A stretch of DNA of 64,000 nucleotides from Providencia rettgeri. Its GTDB lineage: Bacteria > Pseudomonadota > Gammaproteobacteria > Enterobacterales > Enterobacteriaceae. Made by a program: the position numbers and the translations under genes. Shown one piece after another: positions 26,975 to 35,975 of the stretch. The DNA lies in contig UGTZ01000001.1 of the NCBI GenBank assembly GCA_900455085.1, forward strand, positions 2,758,501-2,822,500, in the 5' to 3' direction. The notes below the pieces were generated by a model, which did no database searches, was not told where the DNA came from, and saw only the letters and a program-made list of their open reading frames with translations. Every line of letters starts with the position of its first letter. Position 1 is the stretch's first letter.

Positions 26975-27374
26975 ATGTATCAACGACACGCACAGCAAGC
27001 CTACCAACAAGTCGATTTGGAGAGTGAAATCACCAACGCGACCCCATACCAACTGATCCAAATCCTGTTTAAAGGGGCCCTTAGTGCCCTGAAACGCGGT
27101 GAGATTTTTATGCAGCAAGGTAAGGTGGCAGAAAAAGGTAAAGAAATCTCAAAAGCTATCGACATCATTGACACTGGGTTAAAGCAGTCGTTAAATTATG
27201 AAGCTGGCGGCGAACTTGCAGAAAATTTAGCAAGTTTGTATGAGTACATGACAATGCAGTTACTTCGCGCCAAACCTCGAAAACAACGTGGCTTATGTCC
27301 AAGAAGTTTACCAGTTACTCTCCGATATCGCCTCTGCGTGGCAACAAATCGGTGCAAATGTGGATGAAAGATAA
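26975..27374 (+). pseudogene. fliS: Flagellin export chaperone FliS, frameshifted
   Basis: FliS binds flagellin's C-terminus and keeps it unpolymerised before export. The frame gives MYQRHAQQAYQQVDLESEIT.. and ..LYEYMTMQLLRA, then goes wrong at CCAAACCTC (about 27270-27275), where CCAACCTC would continue NLENNVAYVQEVYQLLSDIA, SAWQQIGANVDER and stop at 27374. The written frame ends at 27367 with an unrelated tail. So an extra A in a short run disrupts the last quarter, including helix 5 that contacts flagellin. Third gene of the fliC-divergent unit, 18 bases after fliD. Confidence 0.9.
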
Positions 27375-27753
27375 TCAGGTGGACAATAAAAATCCTATCG
27401 ATTTACATGAAATATACCGTAATGTCTTAGTATTAAGTGAAAATTTAGTTGCCTTAGCGCAATCAGGGGAATGGGAGACATTGGTCTCCCGAGAGACAGA
27501 ATATGTCCTTGCGGTGGAAAACCTCACCAAGTTAACGCAAGCGTTCGAAAAACAGCAGCCAATTACTGAAGAATTTATTCAGTTATTGCATAAAATTATT
27601 GAAAATGAACGCATTACTAAAGAATATTTACAACAGCATTTAAACTTTTTAAGCAAAGAAATTAAGCAATTAGACCAAAAACGGGTACTAAATAATAGCT
27701 ATGGCCAATTTGATGAGCCGGATACCCCGTTAGTCGTTCGCCCGATGGAATAA
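27364..27753 (+). CDS. fliT: Flagellar export chaperone FliT
   Basis: FliT is the cytoplasmic chaperone of FliD and, in enterics, an inhibitor of FlhDC. The 129-residue product is helical and acidic, with SENLVALAQSGEWETLVSRE (as in FliT family W-xx-L-xx-E helices) and KIIENERITKEYLQQHLNFL. The frame is open back to 27295, but that part reads across fliS in another frame; I take ATG 27364, which overlaps the fliS stop, with GTG 27376 as an alternative. Family identity rests on position, length and helix pattern more than strong motifs. Confidence 0.8.
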   Translation: MKDNQVDNKNPIDLHEIYRNVLVLSENLVALAQSGEWETLVSRETEYVLAVENLTKLTQAFEKQQPITEEFIQLLHKIIENERITKEYLQQHLNFLSKEIKQLDQKRVLNNSYGQFDEPDTPLVVRPME

Positions 27754-27758
27754 TTTGA

Positions 27759-27790
27759 GTGTCAGGCCGATAGACCTGACACGCCTTTTA
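27759..27790 (+). terminator. Terminator of fliDST
   Basis: GTGTCAGG-cCGATAGa-CCTGACAC followed by GCCTTTTATATTT, six bases after fliT. It may also serve the convergent def gene. Confidence 0.75.
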
Positions 27791-27805
27791 TATTTAACTC
27801 TCAGC

Positions 27806-28315
27806 CTATTGCTGCTGTTTTAAACGTTGCTGCTTTTTCAACTTTTTCAACAGCATATTGCGTTTTAGCGGTGATAAGTGATCGAGGAACACTTTACCGT
27901 GTAAATGGTCGATTTCATGTTGCATGACAATCGCTAAGAACTCGTCGCTGTCTACTTCAAACGCTTTACCGTGCCTATCGAACGCTTTCACTTTAACGCG
28001 CAGGAAGCGGTCTACATCGGCGTAGATTTCAGGTACAGACAAGCACCCTTCTTGATAACTGGTTTCCCCTTCACTTTCGACGATTTCAGGGTTAACAAAT
28101 ACCATCGGCTCATCACGGTTTTCTGAAATATCAATCACCATAATGGATTTAGTTTCCGCAATTTGCGTGGCAGCGAGACCAATACCGTTATCGGTGCTGT
28201 ACATGGTATCTAACAAATCGTCGATCAAGGTTTGTACCGCAGCGAAATCCGTCACTGGGCTGCATTTAATACGCAGTCGTTCATCTGGAATTTCAATAAT
28301 TTCTCTTACTGCCAT
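27806..28315 (-). CDS. def: Peptide deformylase
   Basis: Peptide deformylase removes the formyl group from new proteins. The 169-residue enzyme has all three family motifs: GIGLAATQ (44-51), EGCLSVP with metal ligand Cys91, and QHEIDHLHG with ligands His133 and His137 and catalytic Glu134. The C-terminus is Lys/Gln-rich (KKLKKQQRLKQQQ). It is a lone gene, not next to fmt as the housekeeping def of enterics is, so it may be a second deformylase; that cannot be tested within the window. It converges on fliT. Confidence 0.95.
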   Translation of the reverse strand: MAVREIIEIPDERLRIKCSPVTDFAAVQTLIDDLLDTMYSTDNGIGLAATQIAETKSIMVIDISENRDEPMVFVNPEIVESEGETSYQEGCLSVPEIYADVDRFLRVKVKAFDRHGKAFEVDSDEFLAIVMQHEIDHLHGKVFLDHLSPLKRNMLLKKLKKQQRLKQQQ

Positions 28316-29021
28316 AATTTAAACCCTATAAATTCGATTACTTTCATTCAAATATCAATCATTCAAACTATTTTAAGCAACAGTGACGCATACAATAGCC
28401 GCTAACTGCCGCCACAACTCTGCCTGTGAAGTATGAAGAACAGATAAAATATTATCGTCTTTCTATTTCACCAACAACATGCAAAAAATGGCATTGTTAA
28501 TCAGAAAACAAAATTTATTTTAAACATCAATAAATTAACGCCTACCTGTTTAGACTGCCCCTTCATGGAACATAAGCCACATAAAATTTTACAGAAAAAT
28601 AACACGTTATTTGGAAAAAAACATCTAAAACAGGAAAAATGGTGACCCTTTGTAGGCTCTTCACTGTTTTTGCTTTTACCCACTGATAGCATCTATTCGC
28701 TTGTGGCTATTTTTTCGCTTTTAGTTTTTATTAATATTGAGAATATATTTAGGCCACATTAAAGTTACTATCAATTTAAATTAAATTTTCAAAATAAGCA
28801 CTATCAACTATAATTCCATCAAATAAAAGCATCCAGTTAATATAAAAAATATATATCACTGTATTTATTTCACTCAAACACGGATATCCCGAATAAATAT
28901 CATTTTAAAAATCGATTTTACCCACCAAATAAATATCTTTACTATAAATGAATAAAGGAAAATAAATTTATCTTTCATTCTTCTTTTAGATAATAATTTT
29001 AAATAATACGGAAATTAACAA
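28316..29021. other. AT-rich intergenic region, nothing recognised
   Basis: Seven hundred bases between def and the adhesin gene on opposite strands. A 63-codon open frame at 28501-28692 (minus) has no ribosome-binding site or protein-like features. A-tracts spaced across 28760-28990 suggest a curved, H-NS-type promoter region for the adhesin, which is inference. Confidence 0.5.
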
Positions 29022-29936
29022 ATGGAAAAGAAAATATTAGCACGTCATTTTGCGGCTCTACTACTTAGCAGCCTATCTTACCATGCAGTAGCCAACACCT
29101 CATTTTCAAGTCCTCCTCCATCCTTAAGCAGTGTCAACGCGCAAGGTATCAACACGAATGTTAACAAAATTAGTGAGATCAATAAAAAAATCAAGCATAT
29201 CAACACTACAATTAACCAAATGGACTCAAGTTTTAAAAACGACATTGGCACATTAACACAAAATAACAGTAAACTTGAATTAGAAACTATAGATATACGA
29301 AATAATTTAAAAGCATTGAATGATGAAATCGTTAGTTTTGAACAAATATATTCTCAAGATATTTTTCAGGAAATAAAAAACAACAATGATTTAATTAATA
29401 GTAAAATCACATCAATACAACAAGGCAGAGAAAAAGAGCACCATGCACTTGACTCAAAATTAAAAGATGTCGAATTACATTTGCAAGGAGCACTAACTGG
29501 TGTCAATGCGGCTGACCAAATCACCAACCAATTAAATACCAATATGCAAAATCTAGATAAAAAAGTAATTGGAAACACCTCATCAATTAAGGCCCTAAAA
29601 ATTGACTCCTCGAAAACGCAAAAAGCTAATGAACTCAAATTCACCAGCTTAGAAAATAAAGTTGATCATGGGCTCCATCAGCTTGATAGGAAAATAGATA
29701 AACGTACTCAAGAAGCGAATTCCGGTATTGCGTCTGTCGCAGCAATGAGCAATATTCCTTACGCAACAAATACTCGCTTTAGCGCAGGGATTGGTGCAGG
29801 TAATTACAAAAATGGCTCAGCGATCGCTGCCGGTGCTCAATATCAACTAAAAGAAAACATCAACTTACGCAGTTCTGTATCTTGGAATAATTCAGATGCT
29901 GCGGTTATTGGAGCGGGTGTCGCCTTCGGGTGGTAA
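29022..29936 (+). CDS. Short trimeric autotransporter-like adhesin (YadA C-terminal anchor)
   Basis: The 304-residue protein starts with a signal peptide (..RHFAALLLSSLSYHAVA), then a long heptad-patterned region (about residues 40-235) of I/L-spaced, Asn/Lys-rich coiled coil, and ends with a YadA-type membrane anchor: ANSGIASVAAMSNIPY, FSAGIGAGNYKNGSAIAAGA, and strands ending IGAGVAFGW with a terminal aromatic. No head domain is evident, so it is a bare stalk. It would trimerise in the outer membrane and could mediate adhesion or serum resistance. It is monocistronic, with GGAAATTAACAA before ATG. Confidence 0.85.
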   Translation: MEKKILARHFAALLLSSLSYHAVANTSFSSPPPSLSSVNAQGINTNVNKISEINKKIKHINTTINQMDSSFKNDIGTLTQNNSKLELETIDIRNNLKALNDEIVSFEQIYSQDIFQEIKNNNDLINSKITSIQQGREKEHHALDSKLKDVELHLQGALTGVNAADQITNQLNTNMQNLDKKVIGNTSSIKALKIDSSKTQKANELKFTSLENKVDHGLHQLDRKIDKRTQEANSGIASVAAMSNIPYATNTRFSAGIGAGNYKNGSAIAAGAQYQLKENINLRSSVSWNNSDAAVIGAGVAFGW

Positions 29937-29992
29937 TTCTCCAACCTATATTGTTCTTATCACTTTTATAAATTATTTATAAGCCTTAACCA

Positions 29993-30025
29993 ATAGTACC
30001 AATGATATATTGGTACTATTTATAT
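29993..30025 (+). terminator. Hairpin after the adhesin gene
   Basis: ATAGTACCAAT-GATAT-ATTGGTACTAT followed by TTATATT; perfect 11-bp stem between the adhesin and the convergent lipoprotein gene. Confidence 0.65.
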
Positions 30026-30070
30026 TCGCCACACCAATCAATATCAACATTAACTGGCTTTAAATTAAGC

Positions 30071-30571
30071 TTAACCTTGGCTGTAAGTGATAATGGCAAT
30101 TGGTGTAGGGTTAATGGTAACCCAAAGATTAGACATGCCGATACGAGTTTGAGATGACTCACTCACTTTGTGACAGCTAGTCTCTGATTGGCATTTAGTG
30201 AGAATGTCACTAGCGACTTGTGAGTTAAACCCTTGCTTTGTCAAATAGCCCATTTCATTTTCTAGCTTCTGTTGGAAGTCCGCAAAATCCGGCTTTGGCG
30301 AGGTATAATCCTCAACCCCAACAAGTGTGGTAGCCACTTGAATGAGCTTACCATCACCAAACGTGAGTTGGTTTTCATAGCTCCAACCATTAAATGGCTT
30401 TTGCTGCCCAAAAATACAAACTGTTTTGCTACCGCTTGCTTGGCATTTCCCCGCCTTAATAAAACTGATGCTATCAATGCTTTGCCCCCAGTTTAAGCCA
30501 AATGGCGCAGTCGATGTGCTATCACACCCTACCAATAACAGTGCAGTAGCACCAGCTATCATCCATTTCAT
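30071..30571 (-). CDS. Predicted lipoprotein of unknown function
   Basis: A 166-residue protein with a lipobox signal peptide (MKWMIAGATALLLVGC, lipidated Cys16). The mature part has paired cysteines (KAGKCQASGSKTVCIFG and TKCQSETSCHKVS), suggesting a disulphide-bonded periplasmic domain. No family recognised. It is monocistronic and converges on the adhesin gene. Confidence 0.75.
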   Translation of the reverse strand: MKWMIAGATALLLVGCDSTSTAPFGLNWGQSIDSISFIKAGKCQASGSKTVCIFGQQKPFNGWSYENQLTFGDGKLIQVATTLVGVEDYTSPKPDFADFQQKLENEMGYLTKQGFNSQVASDILTKCQSETSCHKVSESSQTRIGMSNLWVTINPTPIAIITYSQG

Positions 30572-31030
30572 ACCCTTACCTCACAAGTCAATTTATTTCA
30601 TGCTACAGCGAGGAGTCGCTAAATTAAAGTAAAAAAAGCCATCAACTATTCACACACTCAAAGCTAATCTTTAAATTACACATTATTTATTTAATGTTAA
30701 ATTTACAGATAATTATTTATTATCAATAAGATAAAATTAAAACATATAAATTAGCGTATACTCATTGCCAGATTTGCCTTAGCTCTATACAATGCCTTCC
30801 TTTAAACGGTCCCAGAGTCACAGCAATTACAAATAACTATCATATTATTAGTCAGTTACCCCTCTAGCCATATCTAAAACTCCCTAGATGGTGTTCGAAT
30901 AACAAGATAGCTGAATCGTTAAAGCTTGACTCTAGAATAAATTGGCTTTGCAGCTAATGGGCTTAGTAACCGCTCGGTGGGCTGATAAGCATTCATCGTC
31001 CGTATTATTAACGAACAACCATAACGTAAA
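30572..31030. other. Intergenic region, nothing recognised
   Basis: Divergent spacer between the lipoprotein and the DUF1097 gene, AT-rich on the left. No gene, repeat or clear operator was found. Confidence 0.5.
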
Positions 31031-31507
31031 GTGCATATTGTGAAATTACTATTTTGTCTTTCTTTAACAACCGCCATTCTTTCTGGTATATGGGCTTGGG
31101 TTGCTGATAGTTTAGGGCTAATCGGCTGGGCAGGCTTTTTAGGCTGTACAGCCTATTTTGCTTATCCTAAAGATGGGATAAAAGGTCTGGGTATTACCGC
31201 ATTAACCGTCTGTAGTGGTGTGGTTTGGGGCTTAGTAATCCTGCACAGCGGTGACTACCTGAAGCAGTTACCTCACTTTGTAGGGTACTTCGTTACTGGT
31301 ATTGTTGCCTTTTTGATGTGTATACAAGCCAAAAAACAGTGGCTTTCTTATATACCCGGCACGTTTGTCGGCACCTGTACTATTTTTGCGACAGAAGGTG
31401 TTTGGTTGGTCACTATTCAATCATTATTAATTGGCGTGTTATTTGGTTTCGCAATGAAAAAAAGTGGGCTTTGGTTATTTGAAAAACTATCACTGGATAA
31501 AAACTAA
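31031..31507 (+). CDS. ycdZ: DUF1097 inner-membrane protein (YcdZ-like)
   Basis: A 158-residue membrane protein closely resembling E. coli YcdZ: GWAGFLGCTAYFAYPKDGIK, VTGIVAFLMCIQAKKQWLS, PGTFVGTC and FGFAMKKSGLWL are all recognisable. About five hydrophobic segments. Function is unknown. Start is unsure: GTG 31031 or GTG 31040; neither has a good ribosome-binding site. Followed by a terminator at 31511. Confidence 0.82.
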   Translation: MHIVKLLFCLSLTTAILSGIWAWVADSLGLIGWAGFLGCTAYFAYPKDGIKGLGITALTVCSGVVWGLVILHSGDYLKQLPHFVGYFVTGIVAFLMCIQAKKQWLSYIPGTFVGTCTIFATEGVWLVTIQSLLIGVLFGFAMKKSGLWLFEKLSLDKN

Positions 31508-31510
31508 AAA

Positions 31511-31531
31511 AAACCGCCTATATGGCGGTTT
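31511..31531 (+). terminator. Terminator after the DUF1097 gene
   Basis: AAACCGCC-TATAT-GGCGGTTT stem four bases after the stop, flanked by A-run and T-run. The following 31532-32059 is AT-rich spacer with no gene seen; it must hold the entericidin promoter. Confidence 0.75.
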
Positions 31532-32059
31532 AAATAACTCAATGAAACCAAGGGAATTTCAAACAGATTCGATATTACATTAAATTTCTCTTACGACAAT
31601 ATATAACATTTTGATTTCACTTGTGATTAACTAAAAAAATAACTAAGTATTATTACCTAGACTCACACATATAATAACGATGGATTTGTTAATAAAATGA
31701 TAAAATTCCAGTATGGAATATTCATTTAGATTAATAAAGTTAATGTAGCTGTTCTAACATCAGTCACATTAACGTCTGCTAATATAAAGATATAGTAGAA
31801 TTCGGATTTTTCTGCATCTTTCTTTTCTCAAAAAGAATTAAAAACCATTTATCATTCATCTCTATAATTTTCTTTTTCTTTCTATCTTTGTAGCCTTATA
31901 ATTCATTAAAGTTAATAATTATGGCATAATAAACTGATAATTTTCACATTATCAAACCGCAATATACGTTAGCTCAAAAAACACTCATTTATCCTTCTGC
32001 TATACTTATACGTGAAATATCTTATAACCCGTAAGTGAATTTAACCAAAGGAAGAAGAT

Positions 32060-32191
32060 ATGATTAAAAAAATTTGTTTTTTGGCCTGTTCATTAGCTGT
32101 AGTATTCTCTTTAAGCGCATGCAACACCACTCAGGGTGTTGGTGAAGACATAGAAGCCGGTGGAGAAGCCATACAAAGAGCTGCTAAATAA
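32060..32191 (+). CDS. ecnB: Entericidin-family small lipoprotein
   Basis: A 43-residue lipoprotein: signal peptide MIKKICFLACSLAVVFSLSA, lipidated Cys in LSACNTTQGVGED, then GEAIQRAAK. The CNT-xxGxGxD and final helix are those of EcnB/EcnA, the entericidin bacteriolytic lipoprotein pair induced in stationary phase. The GGAAGAAG ribosome-binding site is good. The antidote EcnA is not adjacent; only one entericidin gene is present here. Too short to be found by usual length cut-offs. Confidence 0.85.
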   Translation: MIKKICFLACSLAVVFSLSACNTTQGVGEDIEAGGEAIQRAAK

Positions 32192-32243
32192 TTGTTAACT
32201 GACATCATCTTTAAATATTAACTTTCCCACCTAAAACTCACAT

Positions 32244-32279
32244 ATATCTCAAACGGTGATGATCTCACCGTTTGAGATA
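32244..32279 (+). terminator. Hairpin after entericidin gene
   Basis: TATCTCAAACGGTGA and TCACCGTTTGAGATA form a 15-bp perfect stem; no long T-tract follows. Likely transcript end or 3'-stabilising stem. Confidence 0.6.
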
Positions 32280-32409
32280 TAAATTAAAATACCTATAAAT
32301 TCTCAAGCCTTATAATTTAAAAATACAGAACCTTTTAATATTGGTTAGCAGGATCACAACTTAATTATGCCCCCCTTTTACAATGGAAACATGTAGCTAG
32401 GAGAGTATA

Positions 32410-33375
32410 ATGAACAAAAAAAATAAAATTAATGTGTTAGACCTTATTTCACCAGAGATGCAATCTGTAATGCGATTTTATTCAGAAAATCCATCTCCTG
32501 TACCTCTTGACGCCACTTATAATGGTATGCGACAAGCGTATATTGAAGATAGAAAATATTGGAATTCAGAAGCGCCAACGATGTACTCTATTCACGATAT
32601 TCAAGTTCCAACTAAATATGTCAATATTTTGACGCGTATATTTCAACCGATTAAATCTCCATCAGCCACCTTGTTTTACCTCCATGGCGGTGGGTTTATT
32701 TTAGGTAATTTACAGACTCACGAACGTATTATGCGCTTACTGGCACAATATTCGGGCTGTACAGTTATTGGAGTTGATTATTCGTTATCCCCTGAAGCAC
32801 GCTACCCTCAAGCAATTGAGGAAATATCCATGGTTTATCAGTATTATCAGCAAAATGCTGAACAATATAATATCAATATGCAACAAACTGGCTTTGCAGG
32901 TGACTCGGCTGGCGCGATGTTATCCATACCTTCGACCCTTTGGCTACGTGATAACGCCAACGAGTTTACCGATATCAGAGCCCTTTTATTGTGGTATGGG
33001 CTGTATGGTTTACAGGATTCAGTAAGCCGGCGACTATATGGTGGGGAATGGGATGGGTTACAAAAACAAGATTTAGACGATTATGATAATGCCTATCTTG
33101 GTGAAGCTGGCGATAGAGAAGCGCCTTATTATTGCTTATTCAATAATGATTTAACCTACGGCATTCCACCTTGTTATATTGCCAGTGCTGAGTTTGACCC
33201 ACTATTAGATGATAGTTTGGCTTTATTCCGAACGCTAGATGCCAATGATATACATTGTGAATATAAAATGTACCCAGGAACTTTGCACGCCTTCTTACAT
33301 TATTCACGCATGATGCAAATATCAGACGAGGCGATTCGTGATGGTGCTAATTATTTTATCAAACAACTTTTATAA
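32410..33375 (+). CDS. aes: Acetyl esterase (Aes-like, HSL family)
   Basis: An alpha/beta-hydrolase of 321 residues with the hormone-sensitive-lipase oxyanion motif HGGGF (92-96) and the nucleophile elbow GDSAG with Ser166; Asp263 (SAEFDPLLDDS) and His293 (GTLHAFLH) complete the triad. Length and motifs match E. coli Aes, a cytoplasmic short-acyl esterase that also inhibits MalT. Monocistronic, GGAG ribosome-binding site. Confidence 0.85.
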   Translation: MNKKNKINVLDLISPEMQSVMRFYSENPSPVPLDATYNGMRQAYIEDRKYWNSEAPTMYSIHDIQVPTKYVNILTRIFQPIKSPSATLFYLHGGGFILGNLQTHERIMRLLAQYSGCTVIGVDYSLSPEARYPQAIEEISMVYQYYQQNAEQYNINMQQTGFAGDSAGAMLSIPSTLWLRDNANEFTDIRALLLWYGLYGLQDSVSRRLYGGEWDGLQKQDLDDYDNAYLGEAGDREAPYYCLFNNDLTYGIPPCYIASAEFDPLLDDSLALFRTLDANDIHCEYKMYPGTLHAFLHYSRMMQISDEAIRDGANYFIKQLL

Positions 33376-33417
33376 TATTAACTCTGTATTTATTGAAAAT
33401 AGCAGGCTATAAAACGA

Positions 33418-33444
33418 AAAAACCTCGCATTTAGCGAGGTTTTT
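33418..33444 (-). terminator. Terminator of the cold-shock gene
   Basis: AAAACCTCGC-taaat-GCGAGGTTTT on the minus strand followed by T; 24 bases after the csp stop, shared in position with the end of the esterase gene. Confidence 0.85.
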
Positions 33445-33467
33445 GAATGCTTAGCGATTCGTTATCG

Positions 33468-33680
33468 TTATTTAGCGATAACGTTAGCTGCTGCTGGGCC
33501 TTTAGCACCATTTTCAATGCTGAATGAAACTTGTTGGCCTTCTGCTAATGATTTGAAGTTATCACTTTGAATTGCAGAAAAGTGAACAAATACATCTTTG
33601 CTGCCGTCTGCAGGAGTGATAAAACCAAAACCTTTATCATCGTTAAACCATTTTACTGTACCAGTCATTGTATTAGACAT
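33468..33680 (-). CDS. CspA-family cold-shock protein
   Basis: A 70-residue single cold-shock domain with RNP1 KGFGFITP and RNP2 DVFVHFSAI. It binds single-stranded nucleic acid and melts RNA structure. The start MSNTMTGTVKWFNDDKGFGF resembles CspA/B/G, the cold-induced group, more than CspC/E. The upstream 33681-33963 carries a probable long 5' leader as in cspA, with no other gene seen; I did not identify a clear cold box. Confidence 0.93.
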   Translation of the reverse strand: MSNTMTGTVKWFNDDKGFGFITPADGSKDVFVHFSAIQSDNFKSLAEGQQVSFSIENGAKGPAAANVIAK

Positions 33681-33963
33681 AGAATTTCCTTTAATTTTTT
33701 AAAATTGCCATAAGGCATGTTGCGGTTTGTTCTTGTGGTACTTATGGGAATTAATTAGAAGGAATTCGCAATGAAGTGGTATCTGAGATAGCGCTTAATG
33801 GTGAACATCTTAAAACTGACTAACATAAATAGGCCTGTACTTCCAAACCAGTGAGCATATTAAGCCACACTTAAAACCAAATGGCAAATTTTATTTTCGC
33901 GTCGATTTTATAAACAAATAGTTTGCGGTTTATCTTAACCTAAAAGTTCTTACGTCCTCAGGT

Positions 33964-34176
33964 TTAGTATCTATCAAAAACGCCGTAATCCGGTCTTTCG
34001 CCTCTCATTACAGCTCGCTGTTGCTCATGCACTGCTTCTCTATCAGCTCTTTTTTGTTCAGATGAACGGGCGTCTTTATGTGGCTTAGGCCAGGTTGATT
34101 TATTGGGTTCAAAGGATGGTGTGAACGTACAGCCTGTAATTAAAAAAAGGCAAAATAATGAGGAGATTAATTTCAT
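33964..34176 (-). CDS. Small lipoprotein of unknown function
   Basis: 70 residues; a lipobox signal peptide (MKLISSLFCLFLITGC, Cys16) and a short, highly charged tail (DARSSEQKRADREAVHEQQR..). No family recognised. The last gene before the accessory stretch to its right. The gap 34177-34462 holds nothing seen. Confidence 0.65.
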   Translation of the reverse strand: MKLISSLFCLFLITGCTFTPSFEPNKSTWPKPHKDARSSEQKRADREAVHEQQRAVMRGERPDYGVFDRY

Positions 34177-34462
34177 AGTGATTAAATTGAGTGACTATTG
34201 ACAGAAAGAAAAAATTTAACAAAATAGAATATCGATAACAACCTTAAATATCCTATGTGAATGTTGAAAATGTTATAGATTGGCGGTTTAATACTATTTA
34301 AATAAAAATAGGTGATAAAAACTACTATAAAAAACATCAATCAACTGACTGATTTATTCCATAATATAAAAAGCAGCCATTTATAGCGGCCTCGCCATAC
34401 TAGATATCTATATATTTACATTATAATCATCGAATTTTTTAATTATCTCATCAGCTATCTGC

Positions 34463-34678
34463 TCAAAAAAAACTACTTGTATTTATATTAAGGGTCCTTA
34501 GTACTGATACCAACATATTGGTATCAATTTTATTAACACTTCGCTCATAGCGATACAATTGTTGATCACTTTTACAGCCGCTCAATCTTGCAAACCCACT
34601 TGCGGTATATCCAGTATTGCGCCTTAATATTTTAATTTTCTTTCCTATTAATGTTGACACAGTGCTTTCAGTCTTCAT
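34463..34678 (-). CDS. Short MrpJ-type HTH regulator
   Basis: 71 residues consisting of only a Cro/C1 helix-turn-helix: IGKKIKILRRNTGYTASGFA, then CKSDQQLYRYERSVNKIDTN and VLRTLNINTSSFF. The Q-QLYRYE motif is shared with the gene at 36047-36313 and with MrpJ-like proteins. No fimbrial gene is adjacent, so it is an orphan. It may affect motility as MrpJ family members do; that is inference. Confidence 0.7.
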   Translation of the reverse strand: MKTESTVSTLIGKKIKILRRNTGYTASGFARLSGCKSDQQLYRYERSVNKIDTNMLVSVLRTLNINTSSFF

Positions 34679-34838
34679 ACAAAGACTCCATTCTAAATCG
34701 ATAAACTTACTATTTTTAATCTATCTACCATTAACTAATGTAATGAAATTTAGATTAAAAAAATGTAATCAAACTGTAAGGCTAACCATTAGCCTCCATT
34801 GATAAAGTATCCTCAATATATCAATAGAGGATATCCAA

Positions 34839-35203
34839 ATGAAAAAAATTACTTTTAGTATTCATTCCTTTTATTTTAACTCCAGCAGCTTCAATAGCGT
34901 CAAATAATATTTTAAGTGTTCATATTCTTAATCAGCAAACAGGGAAACAATTGGATACTCATAAACACAGAAAAAACAAGTAATGATGGCAGAATTAAAT
35001 CTATCTTACCTGACAGCCCTGAGAAGCCTTCTATAGGAGACTATAGAGTGATTTTTAAAACTAGTGAGTATTTTAAGCAACAAGGTAAACACAGTTTTTC
35101 CCCTGAAATCCCCGTTGAATTTCAAATAGATAATTTAGATGAACATTACCATATCCCCTTGCTTTTAAGCCAATATGGTTATTCAACATATAGAGGGCAT
35201 TAA
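34839..35203 (+). pseudogene. hiuH: 5-hydroxyisourate hydrolase (HiuH, transthyretin-like), broken
   Basis: HiuH hydrolyses 5-hydroxyisourate in urate breakdown; the periplasmic form has a signal peptide. Here ATG 34839 (GAGGATATCC ribosome-binding site) starts MKKIT, then one extra base shifts the frame; the right frame reads LLVFIPFILTPAASIASNNI, LSVHILNQQTG. A second break follows, after which the end is intact: KQGNNWILINTEKTSNDGRI, GDYRVIFKTSEYFKQQ, ..EHYHIPLLLSQYGYSTYRGH. About 12 codons (the usual KPAxxVxVxLE part) are missing between the two. ILSVHILNQQTG and LLLSQYGYSTYRG are the family signatures. Clearly a pseudogene. Confidence 0.88.
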
Positions 35204-35296
35204 CCCTTTTCAACTTATAAACCAATGCAGTATTAATCAGGTATTGATACTGCATTCGTATAATATAATTACAAGTAACCATCACGTATTATTTCT

Positions 35297-35848
35297 TCAT
35301 TTTTTCAATAGACGCCCTCTAAAAAAAATCAATAATAACAAAAATATACCTATAATTATTAATATACTTATTGAAAAATCAATTGATAGTGAAAGAACTA
35401 GCTTGCTAATAAAATATCCGGTAGAAACTATCAAAGTTCCCCAAGTTGCACCACCGATAATATTTAATATAAAAAATTTAAATGGTTTTACATCACTAGC
35501 ACCAATAATAATAGGTCCTATTGCCCTTAACCCATAAGCAAAGCGAATAGCTATAACAATCCAATTCTCATTTTTTTGAATATATTCTTGCGCATATACT
35601 ATTTTATCTTTTTGATTATGGAGTTTGGGTAAAATTTGTGCTCCAAAATAACGGCCTATAAAAAACAATACATTATCACTAACGATCCCACCTAAAGAGG
35701 CGGCTATAACTACTTGAGGGTAAGAAAGTAATTGATTATGTGCTGCTATGCCCGATAAGAAAGCTACTGTTTATCCCTCAATCATGGAACCCAGAAACAC
35801 AGCTAAGTATCCATATTCAATTATCCAGTGAGATAGAGCCTCCGACAT
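35297..35848 (-). pseudogene. DedA-family membrane protein, interrupted by a stop codon
   Basis: The gene starts at ATG 35848 with SEALSHWIIEYGYLAVFLGS and MIEG, then TAA (35772-35774) where the family has E of the conserved IEGE motif; GAA to TAA is one base change. The rest reads TVAFLSGIAAHNQLLSYPQV, ASLGGIVSDNVLFFIGRYFG, RFAYGLRAIGPIIIGASDVK, the normal DedA core, to 35297. DedA proteins are polytopic, membrane-homeostasis (lipid scramblase-like) proteins. An internal restart at the second ATG would lack the first segments and the IEGE glutamate. Confidence 0.82.
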
Positions 35849-35975
35849 ATTATGATTGACCTTTATTATGACGTTTAACAATAGCTATAAATATCATGTA
35901 ATTAATTCAATTGCGAGAATTAAATAAATACACTATATACTAGTATAGTAATCACTTTATCGCTCCTCCTATATA

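Noticed and set aside
27295..27363. Longer fliT start in the frame open back to 27295
   Set aside because: This part reads across the correct fliS C-terminus in another frame; the peptide has no FliT-like features.
28501..28692. 63-codon open frame (minus) between def and the adhesin gene
   Set aside because: Poor composition, no ribosome-binding site, AT-rich intergenic setting.
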